IMG/VR virus record: IMGVR_UViG_3300025266_000054
Coordinates: 1-20,859 of that record
DNA from: a virus
Reading direction: 5' to 3' (one strand)
Length of the DNA: 20,859 bases
Part shown: positions 13,901 to 20,740 of the stretch, piece by piece
Layout of the letters: every line of letters begins with the position of its first letter
Position numbering within the stretch: the stretch's first letter is position 1
Notes under the pieces: model-generated
The model's input: only the letters and a program-made list of their open reading frames with translations
Databases searched by the model: none
Told to the model about the DNA's origin: nothing
Position numbers and translations under genes: made by a program

Positions 13901-14175
13901 GCTCCGAGATCTGGTAGATAAGGCTCGATTTTTAACAAATCTTCTTCAGACTTAATTCCAGATTGATCTACTATCATTTTTATCCGGTCTGACGTAGACA
14001 AGCTTGCCCCACCTTCTTTTTGATCCATTAGAGCGTTTATGCTAGATGTAAGATCACTTTTGTCAATCGAAGGAACTTTCATCGGGTCGAAACCAACTTC
14101 ACCGCCAGCAGCCATCGCAGGAAGCGGCTGGTCACCCATCAGGTTCTGAATTCGTTGTAGTAGTTCTGGATTCAT
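10927..14175 (-). CDS. Giant modular virion protein with several repeat blocks
   Basis: A 1082-residue protein. Features in order: Gly-Gly motif MAAGGEVGFD (21-30); a second one, KADGGEVSQ (168-176); Ala/Glu/Gln helix (178-200); LRPGEVILPPEAFE (259-272); hydrophobic/basic helix after FGFWKK; 18-residue repeats GADxSG..GSLGD(L/I)FTG (415-468); Pro/Thr linker of three GDPTPTNP-like octamers (647-670); a small domain FDGAAYLSLYPDLQ...HWKIYGQYEGR (676-713); GGINPVVG repeats (752 and 806); RNGGAVMP (815-822); two TMGPGSMPSPIKQ repeats (909-949); and YATGGNVSTADF plus SDDVPAMLSDGEFVM (1010-1024). The last motif also occurs in phage tape-measure-like proteins. An internal or tail-associated structural role is likely. 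It starts within the stop of the 103-residue gene (ATGA). Confidence 0.65.
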   Translation of the reverse strand: MNPELLQRIQNLMGDQPLPAMAAGGEVGFDPMKVPSIDKSDLTSSINALMDQKEGGASLSTSDRIKMIVDQSGIKSEEDLLKIEPYLPDLGAGASLMDRLASISLDKIPFIKKTLLDLNKNFVDDVRALTQSKSLPEAFVNASKFHPTAMKVGMATDAINSGITALRKADGGEVSQEEMMIQTMEAQAEAQAETDPNGAIESAIEEMLMQASQTKDPIERDQYLHLAEAAEVGANAPLGQMAVELTQAGRGEDTALAHLRPGEVILPPEAFEDEKFESLIEAKFNEMDIDPRRMTVGVGIASLNPITGLEEFGFWKKTAKSLKKVVKQVIKPLVKIAQFIPGPWQPFAAIAAKAWTVYDVAKGNASPLQLLTLGGPNAVGGSIGQNITDIAAKGAKAAEGGGFFEGIGSLVKGKGADNSGSFGSLGDLFTGGGADQSGGLGSLGDIFTGTGSDKVGRFGKIGDILGGIGDSVGITDYYKAPENLLEAERLIAEIIATEGEGNPAIAQEVAEMRQAGKNAPQILQILGLQAEAQEAETNQAPSFLKSILKFFTVGEADQSGGGGLNLSGLGGAGVAAVLAKLAYDEAKNRKGVKLTPAMTMSKYGGYQLAKRDAEAAGVAPPDPRDFGMMATGMPTLSGGRKKPSDSGDPTPTNPGDPTPTNPGNPTPTNPLPRPAFDGAAYLSLYPDLQQEARDIPGFDPETHWKIYGQYEGRKHGQSAAYDQQGFGPLIGNGGVVGPSNIDVGGITDEGNGGINPVVGTRADGTEIRLSDLDNPTPAVLANPGIGGEEIAAALANSGIGGEGGFGGINPVVGMRNGGAVMPMRKASMFPPNMQQQFGQPTQMNQAQLSPLNGYSTYLNQTYTDPQSQEMQSKVTEFVDLVDQAERAHFGAEESFGSGKPSALKLLNQTMGPGSMPSPIKQRQGDGFMPPELMNLQTMGPGSMPSPIKQNHMAVMPPSLMNLSSRRPSFGSGRESVGNMVPMAYATGGNVSTADFKEKSGIINGEGTETSDDVPAMLSDGEFVMTGRAVRGAGSLSLGNENGIITLKPTGPEDREKGTQLLYEMMELFEEYADKPKSRVNAA
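11291..11454 (-). repeat. 84-bp spaced direct repeat with exact 42-bp core
   Basis: 11329-11370 and 11413-11454 are identical 42-mers. Flanking AAATTCATTAGT...CAGGAGGCATAA-type segments at about 11291 and 11372 are also repeated. Encoded core: TMGPGSMPSPIKQ in the 1082-residue protein. Confidence 0.9.
11736..11923 (-). repeat. Direct repeats encoding GGINPVVG and PGIGGE
   Basis: The 26-mers at 11736-11761 and 11898-11923 are identical. Between them, CGCCACCTATACCGG occurs twice, giving NSGIGGE/NPGIGGE in the protein. Confidence 0.8.
12166..12239 (-). repeat. 24-bp tandem repeat encoding a Pro/Thr linker
   Basis: Three near-identical 24-base units encode G(D/N)PTPTNP octamers, forming a flexible linker directly in front of the small YLSLYPDL domain. 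Confidence 0.9.
12772..12933 (-). repeat. Three 54-bp imperfect repeats in the 1082-residue gene
   Basis: Residues 415, 433 and 451 each start an 18-residue unit of the form G(A/S)D..G..G..GD(L/I)(F/L). The ADQSGG element appears again near residue 555. Confidence 0.75.
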
Positions 14176-14483
14176 GGTGTGCTCACAGTAAGGTTGCCTA
14201 CCGCACTGGTTGTTTGAACCCCGGTAGGATACGTTTGGTGCTGATACAAATCTCTCAACTGATTACCGTCAAACGCTTGATGGATGGAAGTTGTAGAATT
14301 AAATATTATCGCACCTGTTGCGAATTGTAACTTAGAAATTTGGTCAGCGTTAAAGTGTGGCGATATCGTAATATCCACAGCGCCAAGGTTAATTTCAAGA
14401 ATCCGAACCAGGCGATTGTAAGTGTCGCTTGTAACGGACTCGCCAATCGAAGAAGGAAGGCGCGTTTCAAGCAGCCTGCTCAT
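14172..14483 (-). CDS. Small predicted tail protein
   Basis: A 103-residue protein. The N-terminal half is helical (ESVTSDTYNRLVRILEINLG, 14-33). The C-terminal half contains GAIIFNSTTSIHQAFDGNQL (57-76), which resembles short beta motifs (G-x-x-x-x-N-S/T-T...Q.F/Y-G/D) often found in tail fibre or tail-tip proteins. It sits between the gp10-like tail protein and the giant 1082-residue gene, joined to both by 4-base ATGA overlaps. Family not recognised; a structural tail role is inferred from place and motif. Confidence 0.55.
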   Translation of the reverse strand: MSRLLETRLPSSIGESVTSDTYNRLVRILEINLGAVDITISPHFNADQISKLQFATGAIIFNSTTSIHQAFDGNQLRDLYQHQTYPTGVQTTSAVGNLTVSTP

Positions 14484-16378
14484 CCACGTCTACCGCTCTG
14501 CTGCAAGTCAACTCTGGTCGAACCAAGCCGCCATTTGTAACCTTTCTGATCTACTGTAGCGTTATCATCATCGCTTTCAAAGCGGAAGACTACCTGTCGC
14601 GCTCTTGTGCGCAAACTCGTGAACGTGCTGGTAGGCGTGACCTTAGTGGTTGAATCGGTGATTAACGACTGACCGGGAAAGTTCCTACGTTTAACAACGA
14701 TATTCATAGCAGGGCTATTGCTAATGCCTGCATCCGTCACAAAAGCCATGTCGGGTATCATTTTTTTCATGAACACGTCATATTCGCCTGCAGAGATGTC
14801 GATATCTGCAGATTCAATATAAACGCCAGCCATAGGCTCAAGCCCGTCATCATAACCAGTCTCATGGTTGTACAACAGACTCTGACCAGAAGATTGAGCT
14901 GCTGCAATGGGCAGATCTTCAATACCCGCATCAAGCCAGCCGTATCGCCTCATGTTGCCAATTGCCCAAGTCTGCTCAAGATAGTTATAAGTGACGTACC
15001 GGCTAATCTCGCCAGTCCCGTCCTCAATTGACGGGTAAAAAAACCAGATCTCGTTATACCGAGAATTAATGCTCATAAAGGATTTAAAAGCTTGGTTCAA
15101 GTCGATATCGTTAAAGACGTATTCTTGGACTGTGCAAGGCAGTCGCTGCACAGAACCATTGTAAAAGTTAAAGCCTGTCTTAGAAGCAAAAAACACGCCA
15201 CTTGGCGAGTTTGCCGCAGCATTTGGCGACAGCAGACCAGCGCCTTCGTTCACTAAGTTAACAGCAAAGGTAAGGGGCGGACCAATGAAAGTCATTGAAT
15301 AGAGGGACGTGTCAGTCCAGACCAATATTTCTTGCCGAGATTTTAAACCGCCGACAATAAAAGAACCTGAAGATAACCGAACGTCACCCGCGCTGTTCGT
15401 TGTAGTTGGCTCAAAATCAAGCTCATCCTCTGCTGACGAAAATACAACAAGCATAGGGTCAATCGCGCCCGTTCTTGCTCCGCTAGAAACAGGATCAGCA
15501 CCCAAAACCACAAGATGGCGATCTGTCTCGGACGTAATCACCTGCAAACCAACCGTAGGAACTTGCCTAGCGCCTGATCGTCCCGCCAAGCTAACAGCTC
15601 TAACAGACACGCCTGAATTTTCAATCCACTCGTAAATACCAGCGCCGCGAGGGTTGATAATCAAGTTTTCGCCAAAGTTATCGTGAGTCCAGATTCTTAG
15701 CTGATTAATTGACGAAATTGTTGATGCAGAACCCCATCCGCCTGCGCCCCATGTTCCAACACCCCAGCCGCTACTGCCGACATAAACGTCAAGACCGACA
15801 TTAATCTGATATGCGCCTACTACACTAGAACCACCATTGGCTGTGTCTGAACCGTTTGCAGCAATCGTGTTTCCTGCGGCGTCTTTTGCTGTGATCTGAT
15901 ATGTGTTCACCCCGGTAACCAGCAATATCTGGTACTCTTGATTTAGCACCGCAGGAATAATTACTCCGCCCAAGCTCGCCGCGCCGCTAAACGTGACAAA
16001 ATCATTTGTCACAGCACCGTGAGCAGTGTCGGTTATGGTAATCGTTGAGAAACCGTTTGACGCGGCAAAGGTTACATCGCCAGCAGAGGTTGTCACTCGG
16101 ATAGGGGTTATATCGTTGTATGCGTTACCTTCTTCTACGTAATACTTCCAAGTAGTCCCAAGTCCTAAGAATTTGGTTCCGCTCAAAGAAATCCACGAAT
16201 GAAGTGCTCGGCAGAGACCTAGAAAGTATTGAGTGCCAAGCTGCGCCCAGCCACCAATCTTCTCAACTCTACCTTTTCTGAATCGTATTAGGTTGCCATC
16301 GACCCAGCCGCCTTGAGCGCTGTAGTCGGTAGCCTCCTTATTAATTCCTGGCTGGAAATCTATTTCTTGCAAAGGCAT
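14480..16378 (-). CDS. P22 gp10-like tail (stabilisation/hub) protein
   Basis: A 632-residue beta-rich protein. The N-terminus, FQPGINKEATDYSAQGGW (8-25) followed by DGNLIRFRKGRVEKIGGW, is typical of podovirus tail proteins related to P22 gp10, which extend and close the portal channel. A Thr/Ala/Val-rich insert (about 95-185; for example TITDTAHGAVTNDFVTFSG) looks like an added Ig-like or beta-sandwich domain. Later segments such as GVFFASKTGFNFYNGSVQRL and NEIWFFYPS fit a beta-propeller-like body. AAAGG lies shortly before the ATG. The upstream gene ends 6 bases before it. Confidence 0.7.
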   Translation of the reverse strand: MPLQEIDFQPGINKEATDYSAQGGWVDGNLIRFRKGRVEKIGGWAQLGTQYFLGLCRALHSWISLSGTKFLGLGTTWKYYVEEGNAYNDITPIRVTTSAGDVTFAASNGFSTITITDTAHGAVTNDFVTFSGAASLGGVIIPAVLNQEYQILLVTGVNTYQITAKDAAGNTIAANGSDTANGGSSVVGAYQINVGLDVYVGSSGWGVGTWGAGGWGSASTISSINQLRIWTHDNFGENLIINPRGAGIYEWIENSGVSVRAVSLAGRSGARQVPTVGLQVITSETDRHLVVLGADPVSSGARTGAIDPMLVVFSSAEDELDFEPTTTNSAGDVRLSSGSFIVGGLKSRQEILVWTDTSLYSMTFIGPPLTFAVNLVNEGAGLLSPNAAANSPSGVFFASKTGFNFYNGSVQRLPCTVQEYVFNDIDLNQAFKSFMSINSRYNEIWFFYPSIEDGTGEISRYVTYNYLEQTWAIGNMRRYGWLDAGIEDLPIAAAQSSGQSLLYNHETGYDDGLEPMAGVYIESADIDISAGEYDVFMKKMIPDMAFVTDAGISNSPAMNIVVKRRNFPGQSLITDSTTKVTPTSTFTSLRTRARQVVFRFESDDDNATVDQKGYKWRLGSTRVDLQQSGRRG

Positions 16379-16384
16379 TCGCCT

Positions 16385-16810
16385 TTACGCCAATCTAATA
16401 ATAGCGCCGGTCGCCGTTGGGGCCGGAAAAACTACAGTGAAATCACCAGCAGTGCTGGTTTTATTGCCACCGAAGTCAATGGCTGCAACCGCCTTGTCAC
16501 CCTGCGTGTCGTTATATATCAAGCAAGAACGTGCGGTGATTGTGGCTGTAGAAAATGTCAAATCGCTAAAATCACACACAGCAGTAGTGCCTGTTGCGAA
16601 AGGGGTCACGTTTGTCAGCGCTGAACCGCCTGCAGTATAGTTCGTGCCAGACGCCTGCCCAGTCGTAACAAAAACAGTAGTACCCGCCCCAAGCGTTGCG
16701 CTAGAGGTATAAAGCGCCAACTTAAATGAGTTAGCGCCGTTGGTAAAATTGTGGGTTCCAGTAAGCAGTTGCTGCTTAAAAGACGTGCATATTGCAGAAG
16801 TAGTAGCCAT
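16385..16810 (-). CDS. Conserved beta-rich phage structural protein
   Basis: A 141-residue protein almost free of charged residues, rich in Thr, Ala, Gly and Ser, with many short alternating hydrophobic strands. Examples are SFKLALYTSSATLGAGTTVF (28-47) and FTVVFPAPTATGAIIRLA at the C-terminus (124-141). This type of protein, with the KLALYTSSATL motif, is frequent beside tail genes in aquatic phages. Its likely role is a tail or capsid-surface protein; I cannot choose between them. A well-placed AAGGAG 7 bases before the ATG supports the start. Confidence 0.6.
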   Translation of the reverse strand: MATTSAICTSFKQQLLTGTHNFTNGANSFKLALYTSSATLGAGTTVFVTTGQASGTNYTAGGSALTNVTPFATGTTAVCDFSDLTFSTATITARSCLIYNDTQGDKAVAAIDFGGNKTSTAGDFTVVFPAPTATGAIIRLA

Positions 16811-16811
16811 G

Positions 16812-17102
16812 TCACAGCTCCTTGATAATTTTCGCCATTGCCTCGTGACCTTGCTGGCGCAGTTTGTTTGAAATTGTCACTCGGTCTGATCGGATAGAGT
16901 TCTTCATCCCCTGCAATATTACTTGATAAACGTGACTTCTGAAAGCCTCAGCTTGCTGGCGAATATGAGGCGCTGCAGTCTCGCTAATGCCCACGATCTT
17001 ATTGGTGACCTGCTCCGCCCAAAACTCAGGATCATGACCCTTGTTGTGCGTAGTAGCAACCGTGATGTTGCCAAGCTGAAAGCCAATGTCGTCGCTCATC
17101 AT
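16812..17102 (-). CDS. Conserved hypothetical protein, helical
   Basis: A 96-residue protein. A short beta-like N-terminus, FQLGNITVATTHNKGHDPEF (8-27), is followed by a mostly helical, basic C-terminus (residues 28-96) ending in QQGHEAMAKIIKEL. No family is recognised. Located between the glycosyltransferase-like gene and the beta-rich gene and overlapping the former by 4 bases (ATGA), it is probably a small morphogenesis protein. Two tandem ATG codons (17100-17102 and 17097-17099) could serve as start; AAAGG directly precedes the first. Confidence 0.55.
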   Translation of the reverse strand: MMSDDIGFQLGNITVATTHNKGHDPEFWAEQVTNKIVGISETAAPHIRQQAEAFRSHVYQVILQGMKNSIRSDRVTISNKLRQQGHEAMAKIIKEL

Positions 17103-17818
17103 CCTTTGTACGGCTCCGGCGATTTTGGTATATCTACAGTTTCCAAATTATGCTTTTCGATCATTTCAGCCATCTTAGACTTAGGAAAGACGTGCCACTC
17201 ACCATTTTGAGGAATCGTGACTAAAGGATCGTCAAGACGGTGATAGCCATAAAGGCGCTCAGCCGCACCAACATTGCTGTCGAGAAGCGTTGATCTTGGA
17301 GACGTGCCAATGCCAATGTTATTTTCCATGCACTTACTAATCCAAAACTCAACGCAAGCGCGGCCAGCTTCTGCAAAATGAATGTTGTGCGCGTAGCTGA
17401 AATCTAAACCAAATAAATCAATGTGAGCCACTCGGTTCCAGTAGGCAAAGCCTAACGCGTAGGCGACTGTCGTATTGAAGTAAGCGCATTTAGCATCACC
17501 CATAACTTCAGCTAAAGGGTACTCAACCAAGGCGGGAACTCGATCATCGAGTTCACAAGTGTAAATTGGTTTATCAAAAGTCGGCAGCAATCGACGCATA
17601 ACGTCTGTTTGATTACCCGCATCTTGGGTGTCTAAATACCTGCTTGCAGGATCCATCATGAAAACTCGATCACAAGCAAAAACCGATAAGGCGCTGTTAA
17701 TAACCCAGATCTCATCCCACTGCTTGCTGTTTTCCATCCCAATAACAAAGTCAATCTGGCTTGCGCCTAGACCAATCAATGCTACTCTTTTTCCTCGAAG
17801 ACTCTCAATCCTCTCCAT
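17099..17818 (-). CDS. Rossmann-fold, glycosyltransferase-like protein (DUF115/sialyltransferase-like)
   Basis: A 239-residue protein. It opens with a Rossmann-type nucleotide-binding start, RVALIGLGASQIDF (11-24), followed by EIWVINSALSVFACDRVFMMDP and, further on, VAHIDLFGLDFSY. The arrangement of G-x-G-x-S, W-x-x-N and L-x-G-x-D-F is reminiscent of DUF115/MptE-like and GT42 sialyltransferase-like enzymes, and of proteins labelled morphogenetic in phages. Donor and acceptor are unknown. The longer reading from TTG at 17821 adds one residue; I prefer ATG 17818, which overlaps the preceding TGA by one base. Embedded in the tail module, it might modify a virion or cell-surface component (inference). 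Confidence 0.55.
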   Translation of the reverse strand: MERIESLRGKRVALIGLGASQIDFVIGMENSKQWDEIWVINSALSVFACDRVFMMDPASRYLDTQDAGNQTDVMRRLLPTFDKPIYTCELDDRVPALVEYPLAEVMGDAKCAYFNTTVAYALGFAYWNRVAHIDLFGLDFSYAHNIHFAEAGRACVEFWISKCMENNIGIGTSPRSTLLDSNVGAAERLYGYHRLDDPLVTIPQNGEWHVFPKSKMAEMIEKHNLETVDIPKSPEPYKG

Positions 17819-18465
17819 CAACTCACCCCTGTCCGCAATAGATCGTAACGATATTCATCTCGCGTATCACGACCCTCGGACAAGTTTTTCATTCTTCCGA
17901 TTGCTGACATGAAACGCTGTTCCATATTGGCAATCACATCAGGAGCTTCTTTCAAGAAGATTGCAGCTTCGGCCAACGTACCGTATAGCAAAGCATCTGG
18001 ATATTCAGTGCTTAACAACGTGGTTCCGCTATCTGCGCCAGAAGTAAGTGAAGCAGGCTCATGCAAATAATGCAGCTCTACGCTGTAATTTGCATCAGGG
18101 ACTGGCGACAACTCAAATGCTGCATCGTCAAAGTTACTGTAATACTTTGGGCGACCTCTGCTGGAGACTGAGGGGTCATACTCCTTCAAGAACGAAGGAT
18201 GCTTCAATAGCAAATAGTAGTACGTCCCGTTGTCAATGACGGCCAGCGAAAACGGCGAGTAAAAATCAGATGGCGTTGCCAAGAACCGATTGTTATGCGA
18301 AGTCGTCGCTGTGACATTCTTACGCTGCTCAGATAACTGAACAAGCTTAAAGATGCGAGTCTCTGACTCCTGGATAAACGTGTCTAGGTTATCGTTGAAA
18401 GTTGTTTCATCAACCTGCAAATAGTCCTGAATGGCGTTCTTCAAAGTCGCTAAAGTAAAACTCAT
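17818..18465 (-). CDS. Phage head-tail adaptor protein (DUF6682/gp6-like)
   Basis: A 215-residue protein. The N-terminal helical part, TLATLKNAIQDYLQ (4-17) then TFIQESETRIFKLVQL (29-44), matches the start of phage adaptor proteins that bind under the portal. A beta region follows (FLATPSDFYSPFSLAVIDNG). A segment with YPDALLYGTLAEAAIFLK, then a C-terminal helix, completes the usual adaptor form. It is one of two adaptor-like genes here. The start overlaps the preceding gene by 4 bases, and GGAGG lies 10 bases upstream. Confidence 0.65.
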   Translation of the reverse strand: MSFTLATLKNAIQDYLQVDETTFNDNLDTFIQESETRIFKLVQLSEQRKNVTATTSHNNRFLATPSDFYSPFSLAVIDNGTYYYLLLKHPSFLKEYDPSVSSRGRPKYYSNFDDAAFELSPVPDANYSVELHYLHEPASLTSGADSGTTLLSTEYPDALLYGTLAEAAIFLKEAPDVIANMEQRFMSAIGRMKNLSEGRDTRDEYRYDLLRTGVS

Positions 18466-18776
18466 GATGTGGTTACCTCCACAGTTCCAACATTACAGGA
18501 TATTGCAAATGTTTGCAATTGTGTGCCTAGTATACCATCACCGGAATTGGTGTAGACCGTAAAGAAATTGTTATCATTCGCCTGGTCAGGTCTTGGATCT
18601 TTCAAAGCCTGCGGATCAATAGGTGTTGGCTTAGGCATTAACTGAGGCTCTTTTGGGGACCACTGATCTGGTCCGACCAAGTAACCATCCCAAGTCTTTT
18701 TCATGTCGCGCAAGCGGTATCTGAAACCCGAAATGTCACAGATGCCCCAAGCGTTTTTGTTCGATGCAAAGGCCAC
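18462..18776 (-). CDS. Small phage protein with apparently degenerate zinc-ribbon motif
   Basis: A 104-residue protein beginning at GTG (18774-18776), two bases after the adaptor stop. It contains GICDISGFRYRLRDMKKTWD (11-30) and then LVGPDQWSPKEPQL (33-46). I recall related phage proteins in which the matching positions form two CxxC zinc knuckles (CDxCGFRY...VCxxC...PQ). Here only C13 remains; the others are S16, G35 and Q38. Residues 56-64 (DPQALKDPR) and a beta-rich tail follow. Role unknown, conserved in tail modules. The family recollection was not verified. Confidence 0.6.
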   Translation of the reverse strand: MAFASNKNAWGICDISGFRYRLRDMKKTWDGYLVGPDQWSPKEPQLMPKPTPIDPQALKDPRPDQANDNNFFTVYTNSGDGILGTQLQTFAISCNVGTVEVTTS

Positions 18777-18778
18777 GG

Positions 18779-19474
18779 CTAAGCGATGTTATAGCTGCGT
18801 AAATCAGGGGCGATTCTAAAGCTCGCTCGCTCCTCATCTTGGCTCATTGCTCGCGTAAATTCCTCTTCGTAGAGCTGCTTGAGCATTTGAACCTTTTCTG
18901 GAGCCTTTTTTAGCGCCAGGTAATACGATAAACCAGCCGTCAGGCACGGGTAAAATCGGAAAGGCATCTGCAAAGAATTAGCACCACCACCAGCATCATC
19001 CATGCGAGTCAGGACGTTAACATACAGTGTGTAGGTGTTGTTTTTGTCAGGCTGCGGCCAAACTGTCACGGTTGGAGACAACTGCTTGTCAACGAAGAAT
19101 TGGTTAGGCTTGCCTGTCGTTGTTTTAGTCGCCAAGTGCGAGTATTCCGCACGGCTCATTCGACTCAGCGGAATGTCAGTATTAGTGCCCTGAAATTCTT
19201 CTCGGACAAAAACGTCAAGCACGTCAATTGCCGCTGTTGAATCTGTCGGATCAAGATTGTAAGTGATCGTGCCAGTCAGCATCGGGATTGCGTTTTGCTT
19301 AATTGTCCACTGATTTAAACCACGGTTAGCCCACTCTGCCAGCATTAGGTTGAGTGAGCGTGTAGCAGTTCGCAAGTCGTAACCAGTACGCAATTCGATT
19401 CCGCATCTCTCAAACGCTTCTTCAATATACTCGGCTACATCAGGCTCAAAACTCTTAGTCCCGCTAAAAGCCAT
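18779..19474 (-). CDS. P22 gp4-like tail accessory/adaptor protein
   Basis: A 231-residue protein. Helical N-terminus with DVAEYIEEAFERCG (12-25) and a LRTATRSLNLMLAEWANRG-type helix (38-56), followed by a beta region (AIPMLTGTITYNLDP) and a C-terminal PFRFYPCLTAGLSYYLALKK segment. This order fits podovirus tail accessory proteins of the gp4 type, which attach to the portal. It has a strong AAGGAGA ribosome site 7 bases before the ATG. Lies just downstream of the 99-residue gene after a 12-base gap. A second adaptor-like gene is at 17818-18465. Confidence 0.65.
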   Translation of the reverse strand: MAFSGTKSFEPDVAEYIEEAFERCGIELRTGYDLRTATRSLNLMLAEWANRGLNQWTIKQNAIPMLTGTITYNLDPTDSTAAIDVLDVFVREEFQGTNTDIPLSRMSRAEYSHLATKTTTGKPNQFFVDKQLSPTVTVWPQPDKNNTYTLYVNVLTRMDDAGGGANSLQMPFRFYPCLTAGLSYYLALKKAPEKVQMLKQLYEEEFTRAMSQDEERASFRIAPDLRSYNIA

Positions 19475-19486
19475 TTAATTTCTCCT

Positions 19487-19786
19487 TCATCGACCTGTTC
19501 TGCCGCCGGTAGTTTTGGGTCGAGGCGGCTCGTTCCTAGACTTATCACTCATTGCATCGCTCTTAATTCCAAGCGCATCAATAATGCTTTCGTTCATTCC
19601 TTGGAACCGTCTCGGCCCCATTCGCTCAGCGTCAGGATTTGGCCCCATCTCAGGCGGCGCTAACCTACCTCCGCCGGGCATTTTAATTTCTCTGCCACCG
19701 CTCATACCAACTGGTTTAGCAGCTCCGCCCATTTGCTTTTTAGTGACTCTACCGTATAGGCCAGAGTTGCCGTTATTCCTCTTCAT
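19487..19786 (-). CDS. Small basic Gly/Pro-rich phage protein
   Basis: A 99-residue low-complexity protein. It begins with MKRNNGNSGLYGRVTKKQMG and then has GGAAKP, several GG pairs, and a Pro/Arg-rich remainder. A short helical part, NESIIDALGIKSDAM (65-79), is the only ordered-looking stretch. NSGLYGRV is nearly the same as the NSGLFGRR and KSGLFGRR ends of two neighbouring genes. It overlaps the 235-residue gene by 14 bases and has GAGGA 8 bases before its ATG. Family not recognised. Confidence 0.5.
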   Translation of the reverse strand: MKRNNGNSGLYGRVTKKQMGGAAKPVGMSGGREIKMPGGGRLAPPEMGPNPDAERMGPRRFQGMNESIIDALGIKSDAMSDKSRNEPPRPKTTGGRTGR

Positions 19787-20480
19787 CGTCTGAGTCCTCT
19801 TCGTTCGTTTCGGCGTACAAGTTGTCGAAAACCTGATTCACATCCAGCGTGTAGTCTAAATCAGATTTACTATAATGAATATGCTGACTAGGCTTGAAAT
19901 CTGGCGCACCATCTCCTGTTTCAAACCAAGCCGGGTGCGTTACCCGTACACGATTATTAGGCAATGCGACAATATTCCCGGTCCACTTACCTGCGTCAAG
20001 AAGCTCTAAAACATGCGACTGTTTATGTTGGGCTGGGTCATCAGCAATTTCATTTTCTGAATAATCCACAGTGAAATAGTATTTTGCAGGATAAAATTCG
20101 CCATCAATCTTAGCGAGCCAAGGAGAAGGAGTGCAGCGATCAAGAACGTAAACAGCGTGGCAATGAGAGCTGCAATCCCAAGGTTGAGCAGCCCAGACAG
20201 GCATTGGTTCAGGCCATTTATCAAGCGGTGTGTCAGCGACAAGCCCTGAGATCGGCATTCTCGCCCACATCGCTCCGCCGTGCGTGTTTTGCTCGCCGTC
20301 ATCGTCATACGTCTCAGCTCCAGTAAAAATCATTTGAAATGATAAGCACCGGGTTGGCATCGTGGTTACAGCAATCGCCATCGCGTGAATAAACTCGCCA
20401 TGATACTTCTCATGGTTATGCGTATACTCTTTTCGAACCCAGCATTTAAAATTCGGTATATTGCTCTGAAGATAAGCCAC
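19773..20480 (-). CDS. Conserved hypothetical phage protein, Cys/His-containing, acidic C-terminus
   Basis: A 235-residue protein. Conserved-looking segments are EKYHGEFIHAMAIAVTTMP (24-42), HGGAMWARMPISGLVADTP (67-85), QPWDCSSHCHAVYVLDRC (99-116) and ADDPAQHKQSHVLELLDAG. It ends in an acidic run, EEDSDDEEE. I recall related proteins in the capsid/tail region of many marine podoviruses, without known function. The cluster C103, H106, C107, H108 and C116 could bind metal (inference). The start is GTG at 20478-20480, overlapping the upstream TAG by one base (TAGTG), with a weak ribosome site; the next in-frame Met is at residue 34, too late to keep the conserved start. Confidence 0.6.
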   Translation of the reverse strand: MAYLQSNIPNFKCWVRKEYTHNHEKYHGEFIHAMAIAVTTMPTRCLSFQMIFTGAETYDDDGEQNTHGGAMWARMPISGLVADTPLDKWPEPMPVWAAQPWDCSSHCHAVYVLDRCTPSPWLAKIDGEFYPAKYYFTVDYSENEIADDPAQHKQSHVLELLDAGKWTGNIVALPNNRVRVTHPAWFETGDGAPDFKPSQHIHYSKSDLDYTLDVNQVFDNLYAETNEEDSDDEEE

Positions 20481-20740
20481 TATCTTCGACCAAACAATCC
20501 GCTCTTGCTTGATGAAGGCTTTCTCATTCCGCCCTTAGCTCCGCCCTTAGCTCCGCCTTTAGTCTTCATTGCAGCGCCGCCTTTTGCGTAACCTTTAGTC
20601 TTCATTGCAGCCCCGCCTTTTGCGTAACCTTTAGTCTTCATTGCTGCTCCGCCCATTTTCATACCGCTTGTTTTTTTAGCAGGTTTAGCCTTGCCCACTG
20701 GAGCGCCGCCTTTTTTGTAACCTTTTGCTTTCATCATCAT
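20480..20740 (-). CDS. Lys/Gly-rich repeat protein (KGYAKGGAAMKT)
   Basis: An 86-residue, highly basic, low-complexity protein. Two copies of the 12-residue unit KGYAKGGAAMKT sit in the centre, with degenerate forms (KGYKKGGAPVG; KMGGAAMKT; KGGAKGG) on either side. It ends in SSSKSGLFGRR. It has three tandem ATG starts after GGGAG. The Lys-rich Gly-Gly composition suggests binding to nucleic acid or to an acidic protein surface, such as the acidic tail of the adjacent 235-residue gene; this is inference. It overlaps the upstream stop (ATGA). Confidence 0.6.
   Translation of the reverse strand: MMMKAKGYKKGGAPVGKAKPAKKTSGMKMGGAAMKTKGYAKGGAAMKTKGYAKGGAAMKTKGGAKGGAKGGMRKPSSSKSGLFGRR
20540..20655 (-). 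repeat. 36-bp in-frame tandem repeats
   Basis: Two near-identical 36-base units (starting at about 20578 and 20614), flanked by shorter related copies, encode the KGYAKGGAAMKT units of the 86-residue protein. Confidence 0.85.
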
